Origin: JBBRMQ01 sp038230775
GTDB taxonomy: Bacteria; Acidobacteriota; Thermoanaerobaculia; Gp7-AA8
DNA: 23,056 nucleotides
Direction of reading: 5' to 3'
Assembly (NCBI GenBank): GCA_038230775.1
Contig: JBBRMQ010000041.1
Span: 1-23,056 of the forward strand
Shown: piece by piece, positions 1-6,769 of the stretch
Layout of the letters: each line of letters begins with the position of its first letter
Position numbering within the stretch: position 1 is the first letter of the stretch
Notes under the pieces: generated by a model
Told to the model about the DNA's origin: nothing
Database searches by the model: none
The model's input: the letters and a program-made list of their open reading frames with translations, nothing else
Position numbers and translations under genes: made by a program

Positions 1-2
1 TC

Positions 3-602
3 GCGCCGCTCCGCGACGGCGAGCCCGTGCGCGACGGCGAACTGCGAATCTGGAATCACTTTCGCGGCGTCAACGTGACGCTGCGCGTGATTGAAGGGAG
101 CGGCGCAATCCGAAATGAGAGCGTCGACGAAGTGCTGTACGACCTGGCGAGCGATACCGGCATTTACCTTCCCGCCGGCGAGGAGCTGGACATTGACGGG
201 ACATTTGTCTCTGTGTGCGGACCGGCTTCAGCCGGTCAAGGCCGGCTGAAGCCGGCCCCCACACTATTGCAGCAAACCGGCGATCGCTTCTACACCGAGC
301 TGATTCAGAGCGAGATCACCCAATTCGTCGGCTCGATACCGCCGGGGCGCGCGCCCGATCACTTTCATCTGTACGAAGAAATGCTCTGCATCCTCGACGG
401 CCACGGCGCGATGTGGGCGGGCGCGTCATCCACGGCGATCGAGCCCGGCTCGTGCGTCTATCTGCCGCGGCGCCAGGTGCACTGCGTCGAGAATCGAAGT
501 GACGGATACCTCCGGCTACTCGGTGTTTTCTACCCGGCCGGCAGCCCGGCGGTGCGATACGGCGTACATGATCGCGCCGATGGCGGCCCAGAAGAGCGCT
601 AG
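3..602 (+). CDS. Two-domain cupin protein, 5' end outside the window
   Basis: The frame is open to the left window edge, so the start is probably missing; the first in-frame GTG is at 27. The second cupin domain is clear. Motif 1 is seen in PDHFHLYEE followed by ILDGHG, supplying two His and one Glu as metal ligands. Motif 2 is seen in YLPRRQVHCVEN, with the last His ligand. The ending GVFYPAGSPAVRYG is typical of small bicupin proteins. An N-terminal half-cupin (DEVLY, then DTGIYLPAGEE) precedes it but looks shortened between these two motifs. The linker contains GRLKPAPT, which is the translation of a palindromic repeat (213-264). A metal-binding enzyme or sugar/ureido-compound binding role is possible, but the substrate cannot be told. 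The 3' end overlaps the convergent permease gene by 87 nt. Confidence 0.8.
   Translation, partial: APLRDGEPVRDGELRIWNHFRGVNVTLRVIEGSGAIRNESVDEVLYDLASDTGIYLPAGEELDIDGTFVSVCGPASAGQGRLKPAPTLLQQTGDRFYTELIQSEITQFVGSIPPGRAPDHFHLYEEMLCILDGHGAMWAGASSTAIEPGSCVYLPRRQVHCVENRSDGYLRLLGVFYPAGSPAVRYGVHDRADGGPEER
213..264. repeat. REP-like palindromic repeat lying inside the cupin gene
   Basis: The 52-nt element begins GTGTG and ends CACAC. It holds two internal inverted repeats: ACCGGCTTCAGCCGGT, and GGCCGGCTGAAGCCGGCC. It shares its layout (GTGTG, GG, ACCGG, GGCTGAAGCC, CACAC) with the intergenic elements at 2468-2523 and 6482-6533. It is read through in frame as the linker between the two cupin halves. 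Confidence 0.8.
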
Positions 603-1850
603 CTCCAGCGTAGCGATCGAGCCGATCACCTGCATCACGATGATGAATCCCATCGCCAGGATCGAGACGATCGCCGCCACGCGCTGCAGCGCCAGCGGAA
701 TGGGAACCGTGACCTGCGCGAACAACACCGGGTTGAGGCGCGGCAACAGAAGCAGCGCGAAGCTGTGAAGAAAATAGAGCACCACCAGCGCGAACACCGC
801 GATGTTCAGCGCCAGACCGATCTGCCCGCTCACCAGAAGAATGAGCGCAGTGAGGAACGTGAGGGTCAATCCAGCCACCGGCGTTCCGGTCCGGCTCCAG
901 ATCGCCCCGATCCACGGCGGCACCAACCCATCCTCGGCCAGCATGATCGCGACACGAGACGGGACGAGCATCGTGGCATTGATCGATGTCGTCAGCGCCA
1001 TGACGGCACCGAGGGTCACGAACCATGCGGCGCCGAACGGGTGATAGGTCGACGCCGCGGCCGCCATCGGCGCGGGCGAAGCGTTGAGTTGCGCCCCGGG
1101 CAGCACGCCGAACGCCACCGCCGACATCAGGAAGTAGATGACCATCGTTGCGCAGATCCCTCGCACGAACACTTGCGGAAGTCGCGACGTGCTGTCGCGC
1201 ACCTCGCCGGCCGTCTGCGCGAGCGACTCGAATCCGGCATATGCGAAAAACAGTGGCGGCAGGCTGGCGGCGAATCCCGCCGCGCCGTGGGTGAAGAAGG
1301 GATGGTAATTCGCGGGACGGATGGCGAACACTCCAGGGCCGATCAGGATCACGAGCGATACGCCAAGCAGCACGCACATCGCAACCTGAATGCGACCGAA
1401 CCATCGAACTCCTGCGACGTGGATGACGTAGAAAAGCACGAGGCTGCCGATTGCGATCGCCTGCGCCGGCAGGCGATCGCCGGCGAGCTGTTGCACGTAT
1501 TCGGCAAACGCCTGCGCCAGATACGCGAGCGCCCCGATGTAGGAGATGATCTTCAGCCACGCGCCGACGAACGCAATGCCGTAGCCGCCGAAGGTGCGCG
1601 ACAGATGGGTGTACTCACCGCCGGGCTCGCGGCCTAACGGCGTCGACAGGAAGACCGAGTACGCGACCGAAGTGGCGAGAATTGCCGGCGCCAGCACGAG
1701 GTAGCCGAGGATGACGCTCGGTCCGGTCAGAGCCCAGGCGTCGCTGGTGACCTTGAAGATCCCCGCGCCGATGAGAATGCCGAGCAGCGTCGCGTACGAC
1801 TCGATCGTACCGAGGTCGCGGCGAAGGCTGGAAGCCATCGCACGCATCAT
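516..1850 (-). CDS. APC-superfamily amino-acid permease
   Basis: A polytopic inner-membrane transporter of about 444 residues, predicted to take up amino acids or related amines by proton or sodium symport or by exchange. Family features are visible. The first helix carries GILIGAGIF, matching the unwound substrate-binding GxGIF of APC permeases. The sixth helix region reads FFAYAGFESLAQTAGEVRD and is followed by SRLPQ, the usual APC signature. About 12 hydrophobic segments follow in order. The frame is open upstream to 1961, but the Arg/Gly-rich extension does not look like a permease N-terminus, so a start among the ATGs at 1850, 1847 or 1838 is preferred; none has a strong ribosome binding site. 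The gene ends in TAG inside the 3' end of the convergent cupin gene. Substrate is unknown. Confidence 0.88.
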   Translation of the reverse strand: MMRAMASSLRRDLGTIESYATLLGILIGAGIFKVTSDAWALTGPSVILGYLVLAPAILATSVAYSVFLSTPLGREPGGEYTHLSRTFGGYGIAFVGAWLKIISYIGALAYLAQAFAEYVQQLAGDRLPAQAIAIGSLVLFYVIHVAGVRWFGRIQVAMCVLLGVSLVILIGPGVFAIRPANYHPFFTHGAAGFAASLPPLFFAYAGFESLAQTAGEVRDSTSRLPQVFVRGICATMVIYFLMSAVAFGVLPGAQLNASPAPMAAAASTYHPFGAAWFVTLGAVMALTTSINATMLVPSRVAIMLAEDGLVPPWIGAIWSRTGTPVAGLTLTFLTALILLVSGQIGLALNIAVFALVVLYFLHSFALLLLPRLNPVLFAQVTVPIPLALQRVAAIVSILAMGFIIVMQVIGSIATLELALFWAAIGAIMYAVSHRRAAGRVENTE

Positions 1851-2133
1851 AACGGCATCAAGCGTGGGGCCGTGATCAAGCTTGCGATTGCCGCCGTTGC
1901 CGCGTGCGGAAAAACGCCCGCGTCGAAAACGCTTGCCGCCGCCCGCCATCAGGTGGGACAACCTTGCGTACTGGCTCAGTCGGGGATCGAAGCGGTCCGT
2001 CTACAACGATCCTGTTATCAAACATGGATTTGCCCGAGGAACGGAACCGGTCGCCTACGTCGATCAGGTCCTCCAGCGTTGGGCGAACGACAAAGAGCTC
2101 GTTCTGGCGCCGGACTTGAATCAAAATCAGCCG
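1851..2133. other. Unassigned gap of about 280 bp
   Basis: Between the permease start and the small conserved gene. Open frames exist on both strands here (1876-2124 on minus; an upstream extension of the 2134 gene on plus), but neither translation resembles a family I recognise. It may hold the permease promoter and a decayed or lineage-specific gene. No RNA gene fold was recognised. Confidence 0.3.
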
Positions 2134-2379
2134 ATGGCTCGAGGATTTGAAAGCAAGGGCGTCGAGTCGCAGCAGGCCGAGGATCGGGACGCGCGCCGGA
2201 GCACGGTGGCGGATCGCGAGACGATCGAGCGCCGCGAGCGCGACCAGAAACGCGCAGGTCTCGAAACGTCACGGCGCCGCATCACGCGCGAGCTCGAGAG
2301 CAGCCACTCCGATACGCACCGCGCGGCACTCGAGAACGCGCTCGCTTTTCTCGACGCGGAACTGAAGAAGCTCGACTGA
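2134..2379 (+). CDS. Small conserved hypothetical protein (MARGFESK type)
   Basis: An 81-residue, highly charged, probably all-helical cytoplasmic protein. It opens MARGFESKGVESQQAE, which matches my memory of a small conserved family seen in Acidobacteria and related groups, typically around 80 residues; that is why ATG 2134 is chosen although the frame is open back to 1882. The body is Arg/Glu-rich (ETIERRERDQ), followed by a helix of the type RRRITRELES and ending ALAFLDAELKKLD, suggesting a coiled-coil or helical hairpin. No catalytic motif is visible and the function is unknown. There is no good ribosome binding site before the ATG, which leaves some doubt about the start. Confidence 0.65.
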   Translation: MARGFESKGVESQQAEDRDARRSTVADRETIERRERDQKRAGLETSRRRITRELESSHSDTHRAALENALAFLDAELKKLD

Positions 2380-2380
2380 C

Positions 2381-2410
2381 GGCTGGTCGCCGAACCGGCG
2401 AAGACTAGCC
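2381..2410 (+). terminator. Possible terminator hairpin after the small gene
   Basis: Just after the stop codon, GGCT...TCGCCG-AAC-CGGCGA...AGCC can fold into a stem with a 3-nt loop. There is no T tract, so this may be only a weak or Rho-independent-like structure. Confidence 0.35.
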
Positions 2411-2412
2411 AT

Positions 2413-2452
2413 GTCATTCCGAGCGTCGCGAGGAACCGGTGTGGGAGGGTGG
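2413..2452. repeat. Single arm of the GTCATCCCGAGCG repeat family
   Basis: These 40 nt match the left arm of the large inverted repeat at 6599-6638 at 35 of 40 positions by eye. No second arm follows, so this is a half-element placed directly before the REP-like palindrome at 2468. Confidence 0.7.
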
Positions 2453-2467
2453 TTCGACGTTGCTTCT

Positions 2468-2523
2468 GTGTGAGGACCGGATTCTGCCGGTCGGTCGTGA
2501 CCGGCTGAAGCCGGTCCTCACAC
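2468..2523. repeat. REP-like palindromic repeat, intergenic copy
   Basis: A perfect 13-bp inverted repeat, GTGTGAGGACCGG (2468-2480) with CCGGTCCTCACAC (2511-2523), encloses smaller CCGGT/ACCGG arms and the core GGCTGAAGCC. Same family as 213-264 and 6482-6533. Confidence 0.85.
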
Positions 2524-2568
2524 GGAAACCTACGCGCCGCCAGCGACCCGCGCCTCCACAGAAACGGC

Positions 2569-2574
2569 TATGAT
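2569..2574 (+). promoter_or_regulatory. Possible -10 element upstream of the LolA-like gene
   Basis: TATGAT, 24 bp before the TTG start, is close to the sigma-70 -10 consensus. No convincing -35 hexamer lies 16-18 bp upstream, so this is a weak call. Confidence 0.25.
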
Positions 2575-2584
2575 CGCGCGGTTC

Positions 2585-2593
2585 AAAGGAGGA
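2585..2593 (+). promoter_or_regulatory. Strong Shine-Dalgarno deciding a TTG start
   Basis: AAAGGAGGA lies five to six bases before TTG 2598. It is the best ribosome binding site in the window and settles the unusual TTG start, which places a signal peptide immediately at the N-terminus. Confidence 0.75.
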
Positions 2594-2597
2594 GCCG

Positions 2598-3341
2598 TTG
2601 CGGAAATCGCTCATCGCATTCGTTTCCCTGATCACCATCCCTCTGTCCGCCCAGACCGCGGATGAAATCGTCGCCAAGTACATCAAGACGACGGGCGGCA
2701 TGGACAAGATCAACGCCGTCACCACGCTGCGACGCACCGGAAAGTTCACCGGCGGAGGAGGCTTCGAGGCGGGACTGCTCCAGGAAAACAAGCGTCCCGG
2801 CGGCGTCCGCGAAGAGTTCGTCATTCAGGGCATGGCCGGGATCAACGCCTACGACGGCAGGAACGGCTGGAAGATTGATCCCTTTCAGGGAAAGAAGGAC
2901 GTCGAGCCGCTGGGCGAAGAAGAGTTGAAGTCGATCGTCGAGGATGCCGACTTCGACGGGCCGCTCGTCAACTACGCGCAGAAAGGCAACAAGGTCGAAT
3001 TCGTGGGCATGGATCCGGTCGAAGGCACCGACGCGTACAAGCTCAAAGTCACGAAGAAGAATGGCGACGTCTACTACTACTACATGGACACCGACTACTT
3101 CGTTCCCATCAAGATCGATACGCAACGCATGGTGCGCGGCGAACAGCGTGAGTACGAGACGTCGGTCGGCGACTACAAGGAAGTGAACGGGTGGTACTTG
3201 CCGTATTCGTTCGAGACGAACGCGAAGGGCCGCTCGAACAAGCAGAAAGTGACGTACGACAAGATCGAAGCCAACGTCCCGATCGCCGACTCGCGGTTCA
3301 CGCCGCCACCGGCGCCCGCAGCGGCGGGAGGTGTCCGATGA
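2598..3341 (+). CDS. Secreted LolA-like (outer-membrane lipoprotein-sorting type) protein
   Basis: A 247-residue protein starting at TTG, supported by a strong ribosome binding site. The N-terminus MRKSLIAFVSLITIPLSAQT is a Sec signal peptide with likely cleavage after SAQ or LSA. The mature part opens DEIVAKYIKTTGGMDKI, a common start in LolA/LppX-fold periplasmic proteins of Acidobacteria. It continues with alternating beta strands (YDGRNGWKIDPFQGKKD; YKLKVTKKNGDVYYYYMDT) typical of a half-barrel that shelters a lipid or lipoprotein acyl chain. The C-terminus is a low-complexity Pro/Ala tail. It ends inside the start of the next gene (ATGA overlap), so both are translated from one mRNA. Whether it truly carries lipoproteins is unknown; similarity to the fold is inferred from sequence style only. 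Confidence 0.8.
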   Translation: MRKSLIAFVSLITIPLSAQTADEIVAKYIKTTGGMDKINAVTTLRRTGKFTGGGGFEAGLLQENKRPGGVREEFVIQGMAGINAYDGRNGWKIDPFQGKKDVEPLGEEELKSIVEDADFDGPLVNYAQKGNKVEFVGMDPVEGTDAYKLKVTKKNGDVYYYYMDTDYFVPIKIDTQRMVRGEQREYETSVGDYKEVNGWYLPYSFETNAKGRSNKQKVTYDKIEANVPIADSRFTPPPAPAAAGGVR

Positions 3342-6300
3342 AGCGGGTCGCTGGTCGCTGGTCGCTGGCGGGAGTTCTCATCGCATCCACTGCGCTCGCT
3401 CAAACGACCACCAGGGTCGACTCGGAAACGATCTCCGGTCTCGGCGCGCGCAACATCGGATCCGCCGCGATGAGCGGCCGCGTCTCCGCGATCGATGCCG
3501 TGCACGAGGGATCGCGGTTGACGATCTACATCGGCGCCGCGAGCGGCGGGGTGTGGAAATCGACGAACGGCGGAACGACGTACAAGCCCGTCTTCGACAA
3601 ACAGCCGGTGCAATCGATCGGCGCGATCACCATCGATCCGAAGAATCCGAAGACCGTGTGGGTCGGCAGCGGCGAATCGTGGACACGCAACAGCGTCTCC
3701 ATCGGCGACGGCGTCTACAAGTCGACCGACGGCGGCGACAACTGGACCAACATGGGCCTCAAGGAGTCGGAACGGATCAGCAAGATCATCGTCGATCCGG
3801 GCGATTCGAATTCCGTCTACGTCTGCGTTCCCGGAAAGCTGTGGAGCGACAGCGACGAGCGCGGCGTGTACAAGACGAGCGACGGCGGCAAGACGTGGAC
3901 GAAGGTCCTCAAGGGCGCGAACGCGTCGACGGGATGCTCGATGCTCTCGTTCGATCGCGCCAATCCGAAGACGCTCTACGCCGGCATGTGGGACTTCCGC
4001 CGCAAAGGCTGGACGTTCCGCTCCGGCGGCGAAGGCCCGACCGCACCGAGCGGCAGCGGGCTGTTCAAGTCGGCCGACGGCGGCGCGACCTGGAACGAGA
4101 TCTCGAACGCATCAGGCCTTCCGGCCAAGCCGTGGGGCCGCGTGGCGGTGACCGTTGCCCCGTCGAACTCCAACATCGTCTACGCCCTCATCGAAGCGGA
4201 GCCGCCGAAAAACGGCCTCTATCGCTCCGACGACGGCGGCCGCACCTGGCAGTCACGCGATCGCAGCCAGTTCATGATCTGGCGCCCGTTCTATTTCGCC
4301 AATCTCATCGTCGATCCGAAAAATCCGGACAAGGTCTACAAACCGGGCGGCGGATTGATCGCCAGCAACGACGGAGGCAAGAGCTTCAGCGGCATCGGCG
4401 GCAACGCGCACGGCGATTTTCACGACGTGTGGATCGATCCCGAGAGCACCGACCACCTGATCACCGGCGACGACGGCGGCGACTGGTACTCCTACGACGC
4501 GGGCAACCGGTGGTGGAAAGCGGACAACCTGCCGATCTCGCAGTTCTACCATGTGAGCGTCGACATGGACCGGCCGTACCACGTCTACGGCGGTCTGCAG
4601 GACAACAGCGCGTGGGTCGGAGACTCGGCGTATCCCGGCGGCATCACCAACGATCGCTGGGAGAACATCTACGGCGGCGACGGCTTCTGGACGTTTGTCG
4701 ACCCGTCCGATCCGACGTACATCTACGCCGAATCGCAAGGCGGCGAGATCGGCCGCATCAACCGCAAAACGCACGAGACGCGCAGCATCAAGCCGCTTCC
4801 GCAGTACAAGGAAGGACGGCTCCGTTTCAACTGGAACGCTCCCATCCAGGTCAGCCCGAGCGGAACCATCTACCTCGGTGCTCAGTTCCTGTTTCGCTCG
4901 CGCGATCATGGCCAGACGTGGGAACGCATCTCGCCTGATCTGACGACCAACGATCCGATGAAGCAGAAGCAGGAGCTTTCCGGCGGCGTCACGGTCGACA
5001 ATTCGTACGCCGAGATGCACACCACGATCTACGCGGTCTCGGAGTCGCCGAAGAATCCCAGCATCGTGTGGGTCGGAACCGACGACGGCAACGTGCAGAT
5101 CACGCGCGACGCCGGCAAGTCGTGGACGAACGTCATCGGCAACGCGACCGGCCTGCCGAAAAACGCCTGGGTCTCGTACATCGATAGCAGCCACTTCGAC
5201 GAAGGCACCGCCTACGTCACCTTCGACACCCACACCCTGGGCGACATCCGGCCGTACGCGTATCGCACGTCGGATTACGGGAAGACATGGACGCCACTCG
5301 TCGCAACGGACAGCGCGGTGCGGGGCTATGCACACGTTCTCCGCGAAGATCCCGTCAACGCCAACCTCCTTTACCTCGGCACCGAGTTCGGGCTGTGGGT
5401 CTCGCTCGACGGCGGAAAGCAGTGGTCCCAGTACAAAGGCGGCGACCTGCCGATGGGCGTCGCGGTGCGCGACCTCGCGATTCATCCTCGCCAGAACGAT
5501 CTCGTCATCGCCACCCATGGACGCGGCATCTGGATCGTCGACGACATCACGCCGCTGCGCGCGCTGACGCCGGACGTCATCGACAAGCCCGTCGCCTTCA
5601 TGACATCGCGTCCTGCCGAGCAGTCGATCTTCTCGTTCGGAGGGTGGGTCAACGGCGACGCGAAATTCGTCGGGCAGAATCCTCCCGGCGACGCGGTGAT
5701 CACCTACTACCAGCGCAAGCGCCACATCTTCGGCGATCTGAAGATGGAGGTGCTCGACGCGAGTGGCAAGGTCGTTGGAACGATTCCGAGCAGCAAACGG
5801 CGGGGGCTCAATCGCGTGACGTGGTCGATGCGGATGAAAGCGCCGCAGGTGCCCACGGCCGCGAGCGCGGCATTCGGCGCGCAGTTCGGGCCGCGAATTC
5901 TTCCCGGCACGTACACCGTCCGCATGATGAAGGACAAGGACACGTACACCACACCGCTGCAGGTGGTGCCCGATCCGCGGTCCACATTCACGCCCGCGGA
6001 GCGGCAGACGCAATACGACCTCTCGATGAAGCTTTACAACGCGCTGGCGGAGATGTCGTCCTCCGTCGACCGTCTCAACGCCACGCGACTGGCACTCGAC
6101 GACCGCGCCGCGAAAGCGACGAACGAGGCGCTGGCACGACGTCTGCGCACGGCTTCCTCGCAGGTGGACGACCTTCGCCGGAAAATCGTGGCGACCAAAG
6201 AAGGCGGAATGATCACCGGTGAAGAACGCCTGCGCGAGAATCTCGCTGACCTCTACGGCAACGTCGCGCTGTTCTACGAGGGCCAGCCGGCGCAGTCGCA

Positions 6301-6430
6301 GACCGAGCGCGCCGATGCCCTCGCGCGCGAGCTTGCGGACGTCACCCGCGACTTCGACGCGTGGCGCGCCAAGGAACTGCCGCGCATCAATGAGGAGTTG
6401 GCGAAGGCAAAGCTGGATCGGATTCCTTAG
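3338..6430 (+). CDS. Secreted Asp-box beta-propeller protein (VPS10/sortilin-like, 'glycosyl hydrolase' annotation)
   Basis: A 1030-residue protein with signal peptide MKRVAGRWSLAGVLIASTALAQ. ATG 3338 overlaps the upstream stop (ATGA) and is preceded by GGGAGGTG, so translation is coupled. At least ten Asp-box/BNR turns of the type S-x-D-G-G-x-T/S-W are visible, for example GVYKSTDGGDNW, GVYKTSDGGKTW, GLFKSADGGATW, GLYRSDDGGRTW, FRSRDHGQTW, RTSDYGKTW and VSLDGGKQW. They are spread over roughly residues 60-720 and indicate one or two large propellers as in sortilin VPS10 domains. A beta-rich region follows, then a helical C-terminus (about 880-1030). Such proteins are often named glycosyl hydrolases, but no sialidase catalytic Arg triad or Tyr/Glu pair is evident to me. 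Likely periplasmic or secreted; the ligand is unknown. Confidence 0.88.
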   Translation: MKRVAGRWSLAGVLIASTALAQTTTRVDSETISGLGARNIGSAAMSGRVSAIDAVHEGSRLTIYIGAASGGVWKSTNGGTTYKPVFDKQPVQSIGAITIDPKNPKTVWVGSGESWTRNSVSIGDGVYKSTDGGDNWTNMGLKESERISKIIVDPGDSNSVYVCVPGKLWSDSDERGVYKTSDGGKTWTKVLKGANASTGCSMLSFDRANPKTLYAGMWDFRRKGWTFRSGGEGPTAPSGSGLFKSADGGATWNEISNASGLPAKPWGRVAVTVAPSNSNIVYALIEAEPPKNGLYRSDDGGRTWQSRDRSQFMIWRPFYFANLIVDPKNPDKVYKPGGGLIASNDGGKSFSGIGGNAHGDFHDVWIDPESTDHLITGDDGGDWYSYDAGNRWWKADNLPISQFYHVSVDMDRPYHVYGGLQDNSAWVGDSAYPGGITNDRWENIYGGDGFWTFVDPSDPTYIYAESQGGEIGRINRKTHETRSIKPLPQYKEGRLRFNWNAPIQVSPSGTIYLGAQFLFRSRDHGQTWERISPDLTTNDPMKQKQELSGGVTVDNSYAEMHTTIYAVSESPKNPSIVWVGTDDGNVQITRDAGKSWTNVIGNATGLPKNAWVSYIDSSHFDEGTAYVTFDTHTLGDIRPYAYRTSDYGKTWTPLVATDSAVRGYAHVLREDPVNANLLYLGTEFGLWVSLDGGKQWSQYKGGDLPMGVAVRDLAIHPRQNDLVIATHGRGIWIVDDITPLRALTPDVIDKPVAFMTSRPAEQSIFSFGGWVNGDAKFVGQNPPGDAVITYYQRKRHIFGDLKMEVLDASGKVVGTIPSSKRRGLNRVTWSMRMKAPQVPTAASAAFGAQFGPRILPGTYTVRMMKDKDTYTTPLQVVPDPRSTFTPAERQTQYDLSMKLYNALAEMSSSVDRLNATRLALDDRAAKATNEALARRLRTASSQVDDLRRKIVATKEGGMITGEERLRENLADLYGNVALFYEGQPAQSQTERADALARELADVTRDFDAWRAKELPRINEELAKAKLDRIP
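3346..3366 (+). repeat. Heptanucleotide tandem repeat (GGTCGCT x3) in the signal-peptide codons
   Basis: Three exact GGTCGCT units lie end to end within the first ten codons of the Asp-box protein, followed by a partial GGC. The unit length is not a multiple of three, so gain or loss of one unit would shift the frame. Confidence 0.9.
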
Positions 6431-6481
6431 CAGCGGGGAATCGAAGGCCAGGAGCACGGGCTTCGGGGCGCGCACCGCCAA

Positions 6482-6533
6482 GTGTGGAGCCAGCCGGCTG
6501 GCTGGCCGGCCAGCCGAAGGGCTGGCCCCACAC
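6482..6533. repeat. REP-like palindromic repeat, third copy
   Basis: GTGTGGAGCCAGCC (6482-6495) pairs with GGCTGGCCCCACAC (6520-6533) with one mismatch. Internal GGCTGGCCGGCCAGCC is a further perfect palindrome. Same GTGTG/CACAC boundaries as the copies at 213 and 2468, with a diverged core. Confidence 0.8.
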
Positions 6534-6547
6534 CTGCGCTTCGCGCA

Positions 6548-6750
6548 AGGAAGCTCCGCCCAGTAACGTTGCAGCGCGCGGACGGGGCCTGGACGCGTGT
6601 CATCCCGAGCGTAGCGAGGGACCGGTGTGGGCGGGCGGTGCGCAGCACGAGCATCGAGCCGCCCGCCCACACCGCTCCCTCGCTACGCTCGGGATGACAT
6701 TCATGGGCGACGCTGCGCAGCCTATTTGGCAGCGCGGCCCGACAGCTTCC
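6548..6750. repeat. Composite intergenic repeat, copy A (long form)
   Basis: This fills most of the 339-bp gene-free gap (6431-6769) between the convergent Asp-box and DUF6624 genes. It has a left flank around GTAACGTTGCAGCGCGC, a large inverted repeat (6599-6698), and a right flank around GATGACATTCA then GCGCGGCCCG. The same flanks in the same order enclose a much shorter hairpin at 12127-12269. Confidence 0.8.
6599..6698. repeat. 40-bp inverted repeat able to form one long hairpin
   Basis: The left arm (6599-6638, starting GTCATCCCGAGCGTAGCGAG) and right arm (6659-6698, ending CTCGCTACGCTCGGGATGAC) are reverse complements at 39 of 40 positions, with a 20-nt loop. It sits between convergent genes and could act as a bidirectional terminator or mRNA-end stabiliser. 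Confidence 0.9.
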
Positions 6751-6769
6751 CCAACATCCCAACTTTCGC

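Noticed and set aside
316..1560. A 414-codon minus-strand frame within the permease gene
   Set aside because: Out-of-frame Arg/Ala/Gly-rich translation; the permease frame carries the membrane helices and APC motifs.
3331..4938. A 535-codon plus-strand frame overlapping the Asp-box gene
   Set aside because: Extremely Arg-rich out-of-frame translation without hydrophobic core or motifs; shadow.
4253..6670. An 805-codon open frame on the minus strand opposite the Asp-box gene
   Set aside because: Its translation is Arg/Val/Asp-rich with no family motif and mirrors the codon bias of the true plus-strand gene, which has clear Asp-box repeats; it is an antisense shadow of GC-rich coding DNA.
6431..6769. 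Insertion sequence or integron in the repeat-filled gap
   Set aside because: There are terminal-inverted-repeat-like arms but no transposase or integrase coding capacity and no clear target-site duplication.
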